Below are positions 59,734 through 64,000 of a stretch of 64,000 bases of DNA, piece after piece. The stretch's first letter is position 1, and the number at the start of each line of letters is the position of its first letter. The notes beneath the pieces were generated by a model. The model was not told the origin of the DNA and made no database searches. It worked only from the letters and a program-made list of their open reading frames with translations. Made by a program: the position numbers and the translations under genes. The DNA is from Liquidambar formosana (taxonomy: Eukaryota; Streptophyta; Magnoliopsida; Saxifragales; Altingiaceae), in NCBI GenBank assembly GCA_039720395.1, contig CM077826.1:17857053-17921052 (forward strand), given 5' to 3'.

Positions 59734-61613
59734 TTACTGCTGACCACTCTTTCTCCTCCTACCATTTTTCTTCACAGAAACTCCTACATTGACTTCAGCT
59801 TCTCCTTTTTCCTGATGCCGATCATTTACAACAGTTCTTGATGAATTTATCCGACTCCGCAGCCGCAATATTTCTCCTTTTGCAGATGCCAATTCCTCCT
59901 CCAGTTTCTTTGCTTTCCTCTCCAAACTCTCCCGTTCCTTGCCAAGCCTCATTACCAGGGTATGAGCATCTTCCATGTTTTCTCGTGCTTCTTGGGAAAC
60001 ATTCTTTTGCTCCAAAATGGACTTGTATAGCACAACTTTTTCATCTTCAAGGCTAGAAATATGAGAATTAGCCATCTCTAGATCCTTTGAAAGTATCAAT
60101 GCATTTTGGTTCATCTCATCAAGTGCTTTGGTAGCCTCTTCTAAGTCTATTTTGAGAGATTTGTGAGCTTCCTTATCTTTCAGGATTTGTTTTTCCAAAG
60201 CTTGTAACTCTTTGTTCAAAGAAGTCACTATCTGCTTTTCTTCTTTTAACTCATTGGATGCATTTTCCGCCTTTTTATAGACATCAACCAATTCCTTCTG
60301 AAGGCTATCACGATTTTCTGCTGCAGCCGCCAGATCACAGGACACAATCTGCAGGTTATCTTTGGTTTTCTTTAGAAGTTCTTTTGCTGTCATGAGCTCA
60401 CCAGCTAGCACTTCACCATTTCGTTTTGCCTCATCAAGGCTCTTCTGAAATGACTCACTAGCTTTAGCAAACTCAGCCCCAGCTCTAGAAACCTCAGCCT
60501 TGAGCTCTGTGCACAAAATTTTCGATTCCTTTAGTTGTTTTGCCAAATCAGAAGCTTCGCTTCTTGATGTCCCAAGATTTTTCTGAGTAATTTGGAGGTC
60601 ATGCTTCATATTCTTTACAGTGTTCAATTCTATATCTAGCATTTTCCTCAGATCATCCCTTTCTTGCGTCAAATCAGCAATTATAGATTGGTTTCTGCTT
60701 GCTTCATTCAAAGAAAGCTTGAGCTTTTCTTCAAGCTGGTGAAGTTCTTCTTCTCTTTCTTCCAAGAGCTGGGCATCTGAAGCTGCTTTATTTTCTGAAG
60801 ATATCTGCAGATCATTGTATTTCACCTGAATGGCATCTATTCTTTTACTAGATTCATCTCTCTCAACAATTAAAGAACTTACCCTTGCGTTTAAATCATT
60901 CACTGCAGAAATCTTGGATTCTAGTTCTTCTTTATTTTTCAGAAGTTCTTCTTTCAGTTCTTTAATTTCTGAATTTGCTTCCACTAGTTCATCCTTAGTT
61001 TGTTTGTAGATGGCATTCAAGTTCTTAAATTCCAATTCCTTATCCGCAAGAGAAGAGCTGAGATTTTGAACATTGTCTTCCTTATCCCTGATCTCTAAAC
61101 TGAGCAAGTTTATTCTTTCTTGCAAAACTTCAATTGAGTCGAGTTTCTCCTTCAAGTTTTCTTCAAGCGCCTTCTTATCTTCCCCAGCTTTTAAAAGGTC
61201 AGATTGGAGACTATAAACTTCGAATCTAAGCTCTTCAACTAATCTTTTCTCACTTTGTAGCTCTTGTCCTAGGCCTTTTATTGTACTGTTTGCTGATTTT
61301 AGTTGGTCCATCAAACACTGCTGTTCTTCCTTTGCCTTTTTGAGTTGTTTGGTTCGTTCTTCTTGTTCATTCAGAAGCTTTAATTCAAAGTTTTTCTCCA
61401 TTGAAACAATAGTAGCTTCCTTCTCTTTCAGTTTGCTCCTTATCTGTACATCACAAAGTATATATTTGGGTAAAAACCAATAACTGTCCAAAAACACAGT
61501 CATGGTAATGAACATCAGATAAATCAATTGGAACTTTTAGGTGTTAAAAGCAAAAAAACAAAAAACAAAACAAATTAATAGATTTTTGTTCCAATAGCAA
61601 TATATATATATAT

Positions 61614-61653
<40 letters not shown>

Positions 61654-62172
61654 TGTTAATATTGCCAAAAAGATTTGAGCATTGAAGGGAAAAATCCTGC
61701 TGAAGGAAAAATGTTATCTGTGAAACTCCCTCATGTTCCTTTTTCGAACATAACAAACCCCATAGAAAGGGATCTCTCCTTCAATGCTCAAATGGATCCA
61801 CAACAAACTAGCTACATCAGCTTGTATGAAAAACATGGCTGCAAAGGCTAAGAGATGCCTTACAGATTCTATGACAGCTTCAGAAGCTGTCCTTTCCTTC
61901 TGAGCCAATGCATAGAGTGCACCGAGCACACCTGAACTGAATATTCCAACTCCATTCAGAAGCAATAGGAAGGGATTCGGTGATGAATCTTTTTGAAGTG
62001 CTTGCTGTCCATAAGAAATCAATTCAACTCAGAACATTTCAAGCACGGCAATCACTTACAAAACATAAAGATAACCAAATCCACGAGTCTAGATTATTTT
62101 ATAAATTAAATTTGGCAGGGATTCCAACCTCGGGGTCTTGGTTCTCCTCTGGTGTCCTTAACGCACGCTCTT
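59734..62172 (-). CDS. MFP1: MAR-binding filament-like protein 1 (MFP1), 3' part
   Basis: MFP1 is a long coiled-coil protein of the thylakoid membrane, with its DNA-binding C-terminus facing the stroma; in Arabidopsis it also places the starch-initiation factor PTST2. Exons in the window on the minus strand: 62172-62129 (ERALRTPEENQDPE), 62004-61864 (QALQKDSSPNPFLLLLNGVG..., with the membrane span LLLLNGVGIFSSGVLGALYA) and 61443-59734 (569 codons plus TAA). The last exon is an unbroken heptad-type coiled coil rich in E, K and L. Conserved stretches are DKEDNVQNLSSSLADKELEF, RVSSLIVERDE, ENMEDAHTLVMRLGKERESL and LEEELASAKGEILRLRS, and the tail is basic (KKNGRRRKSGQQ). Junctions are GT-AG and in phase. 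The first exon or exons, with the plastid transit peptide, are not found up to 64000 and must lie beyond the window. Confidence 0.95.
61592..61651. repeat. (TA)n and (GA)n microsatellites
   Basis: TATATATATATATATGG then GA x about 15, in the intron between the last two MFP1 exons. Confidence 0.92.
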
Positions 62173-63460
62173 CTGAAATAAAATGAATAAGGAATAAACA
62201 ATCATAAAAGTATAATATTGAGAATAGTTACACCAGCATGATAATGACAATAACAAGGATTAAGGAAAATTAGTCTATATTAGGAAAAAAGGGCCCAAAG
62301 ATGAAGAAGTTGAGACTTTATTCAGGGATGCCAGATATCGTATAGGCCATTAAAGGCCATTTACCCAATGTTGGTCCTGCTAAGCAGGGTTTGGGAGGGG
62401 TAAGCTGGATAAGATCCTAACTTTGTCTTTTTGTACAAAGTAGCCCCTCTGAAGACTCGATCCTGTGCTATAATATGTAAAAACTGAATGAAGCTCCTTT
62501 AAGTATTCAACTCATAAAAAGAAGAGGAGTGACTATACAGATGTACTTCAATGAGAGGGGAAGGAGGGGCAGAGCACATTTGATATTATTTCAAATTTCA
62601 AGATTACCCATAGAATCTCTTTCAGTATATGGCTTGAAGAACACATGAGGTCAGAAAGCTTGGGAATACCCAAGTTTACTGTATTTGTTACTGTATAAAT
62701 GTAAGTTCAAATCATATTTATGAGAAGGTGAAAGAACCCATGTATTCTATCCTTAGGAGAACAAATGTATTTCAAGCATCTTTAAGGTACCAAAAATTGT
62801 CGACCCAAAAAAAGTACCAGACATTAGTGCAGGAATATGACCTTTTCAGCTACAATAGTTTTCCTTTATAAAGAAATTGGTGTAGCAATAATGAAACTGA
62901 GACCTACATTTGCTCTTCTATAGGATAATCATTTTCCTTCATGAAATTGGAGCTTCACCAACTATTTTAACATCACTTGGTTAGTTAGGTCATCATTTGC
63001 CAATTCTTGGGCGATTTACCTCTTTGCTACTGCATTGCTACATTTAACCCTATTCATTGAGTTACATATCTCCTAAGAAGCATGGACACAGCACGGACAC
63101 GTTAGTATGATATACGACACGACCCATTTAGCATGGAAAAGACCATTTGCACCCTTTTATATTAGTTATTTCCATCTCGTTGGTTTTCTAAGCTATCTGA
63201 ACTATAGTTTTATAATATTAGTTAAAAAAAATTTTGCATGTTTTGTAATAATTATATTTGCATAGTAGTGTAATAATTATAGTTTACTTTGTTGAATATT
63301 AGTTGTTGTTGTATTATTCTCCCGTAGTAAAAAATCATGTGTTTCATATTTATATTTAAAAATAATAATAATAAAAAAATAAAAGCTGAAGACAAATACA
63401 GAATCTGCAGCTTTTCTTTTTTCTTCTTCTTTGTTTTTTTTTTCTTTTTTTTTTTTCCTT
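62173..63460. other. MFP1 upstream intron (presumed)
   Basis: No further MFP1 exon could be recognised here. It contains a SINE-like segment (62365-62470) and a long T-rich tract at about 63413-63460. Confidence 0.5.
62365..62470 (-). mobile_element. Au-type SINE remnant
   Basis: On the minus strand it reads a degenerate B box GATCGAGTCTTCAGAGG, then CTACTTTGTACAAAAAGAC, then CCCCTCCCAAACCCTGC. This order matches the body and 3' part of plant Au SINEs. The 5' A box and target duplication are not seen. Confidence 0.5.
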
Positions 63461-63997
63461 TTAAGATTCTTTAGAGTCATTATTACCCTTAGTGTCATCA
63501 TTGTCCTCTTTTTCAGAATCAATGATTATTTCTTCATCTACCGAAGTACTACTTGTACTTTCAGAGTTGTTTTCACTTGATGATATACCAAATTTTTTAC
63601 CTTCTGGCTCATCTTCTGAGCTTTCATCTTTTACACTGTTTGGCATAAAAGATATTTTAGATTCATTATCTGAGTCACTTGACTCTTCTAGTTGAAGAGC
63701 TAAGCCATAATTATATTCTGTCATTAATACTTCATTAGCAGAATATAATTCTTGCATTTGTTTAAGAAGTTTATTACGTTCTTCGTAGTCTTCTTCTTTT
63801 ATATATCGGGTTTTCCAATATTCTAAAATTTCTTTGATTGCTTTAAAGTCTTTTTGATGTTTATCTGTTTTAAACATCATTATCTCAGTTCCAAAATATA
63901 ATCTCGGAATTTCTTCACAAGAACTTTCTTTTAGAACTAGTGTGTTTTCTGAATTATTTTTCAGAGCACTATCTAAACTTTGGATTTTTTTTTTCAT
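63461..63997 (-). CDS. Partial acidic Ser/Glu/Asp-rich reading frame, unknown
   Basis: A single open frame of 178 codons, entering from the right edge and ending at TAA (63461-63463). The first half is charged and helical in character (KAIKEILEYWKTRYIKEEDY, LLKQMQELYSANEVL); the second half is acidic and serine-rich (EESSDSDNESKI, SSENNSESTSSTSVDEEIII, DNDDTKGNNDSKES). I do not recognise the family. The stop shows it is not an upstream MFP1 exon joined to the next one. The acidic tail resembles those of some retroelement or caulimovirid-type structural proteins in composition only. The ATG at 63997 may not be the true start. Confidence 0.4.
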   Translation of the reverse strand: MKKKIQSLDSALKNNSENTLVLKESSCEEIPRLYFGTEIMMFKTDKHQKDFKAIKEILEYWKTRYIKEEDYEERNKLLKQMQELYSANEVLMTEYNYGLALQLEESSDSDNESKISFMPNSVKDESSEDEPEGKKFGISSSENNSESTSSTSVDEEIIIDSEKEDNDDTKGNNDSKES

Positions 63998-64000
63998 CCT

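Noticed and set aside
63461..63997. Possible upstream MFP1 exon
   Set aside because: The frame ends in its own stop with no donor site in phase, and its sequence does not resemble the MFP1 N-terminal region.

Overview
The window is nuclear DNA from a flowering plant, most likely a eudicot. The evidence is spliced plant genes with GT-AG introns, strongly AT-rich intergenic and intronic DNA, and a dense load of plant-type transposable elements (MITEs, L1- and RTE-type LINEs, SINEs, a TRIM, hAT and Mutator elements). I cannot name the species from the sequence alone.

Layout. From 1 to about 6.7 kb lies the 5' part of a beta'-COP (coatomer WD40) gene on the minus strand, running off the left edge; its large intron (1328-5501) holds several insertions. 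From 6.8 to 24.7 kb there is no host gene I can support, only a transposon-rich intergenic region that ends in a foldback element, a 1.3 kb Mutator-like element and a Stowaway MITE side by side, just upstream of the next promoter. From 24.75 to 29.28 kb is an intact 13-exon sulfate-transporter-family gene (SULTR3;3-like, 658 codons before the stop). Its tandem copy at 30.9-40.2 kb keeps all 13 exons recognisable but carries stops, frameshifts and lost splice sites, so it is a pseudogene; a further copy of its last exon lies at about 40.8 kb. From 40.4 to 48.1 kb is a graveyard of decayed L1-type LINEs in both orientations. From 48.6 to 56.7 kb is SYS1 (Golgi trafficking membrane protein, minus strand, 152 codons in three coding exons); its two introns hold an RTE relic split by another LINE and a hAT element carrying a nested solo LTR. 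A tRNA-Arg(UCG) gene is at 58.65 kb. From 59.7 to 62.2 kb is the 3' part of MFP1 (plastid coiled-coil, DNA-binding thylakoid protein, minus strand). A partial acidic reading frame of unknown identity touches the right edge.

The genes do not form one pathway. beta'-COP and SYS1 both act at the Golgi, the SULTR pair is a local tandem duplication, and MFP1 acts in plastids. The most unusual signal is a family of four roughly 170-195 bp palindromic elements (3442, 3636, 11360, 44863), each lying next to (TA)n microsatellite sequence and each carrying two copies of a short self-complementary motif. Several insertions can be delimited exactly by target-site duplications, which makes this window useful for dating nested insertion events.
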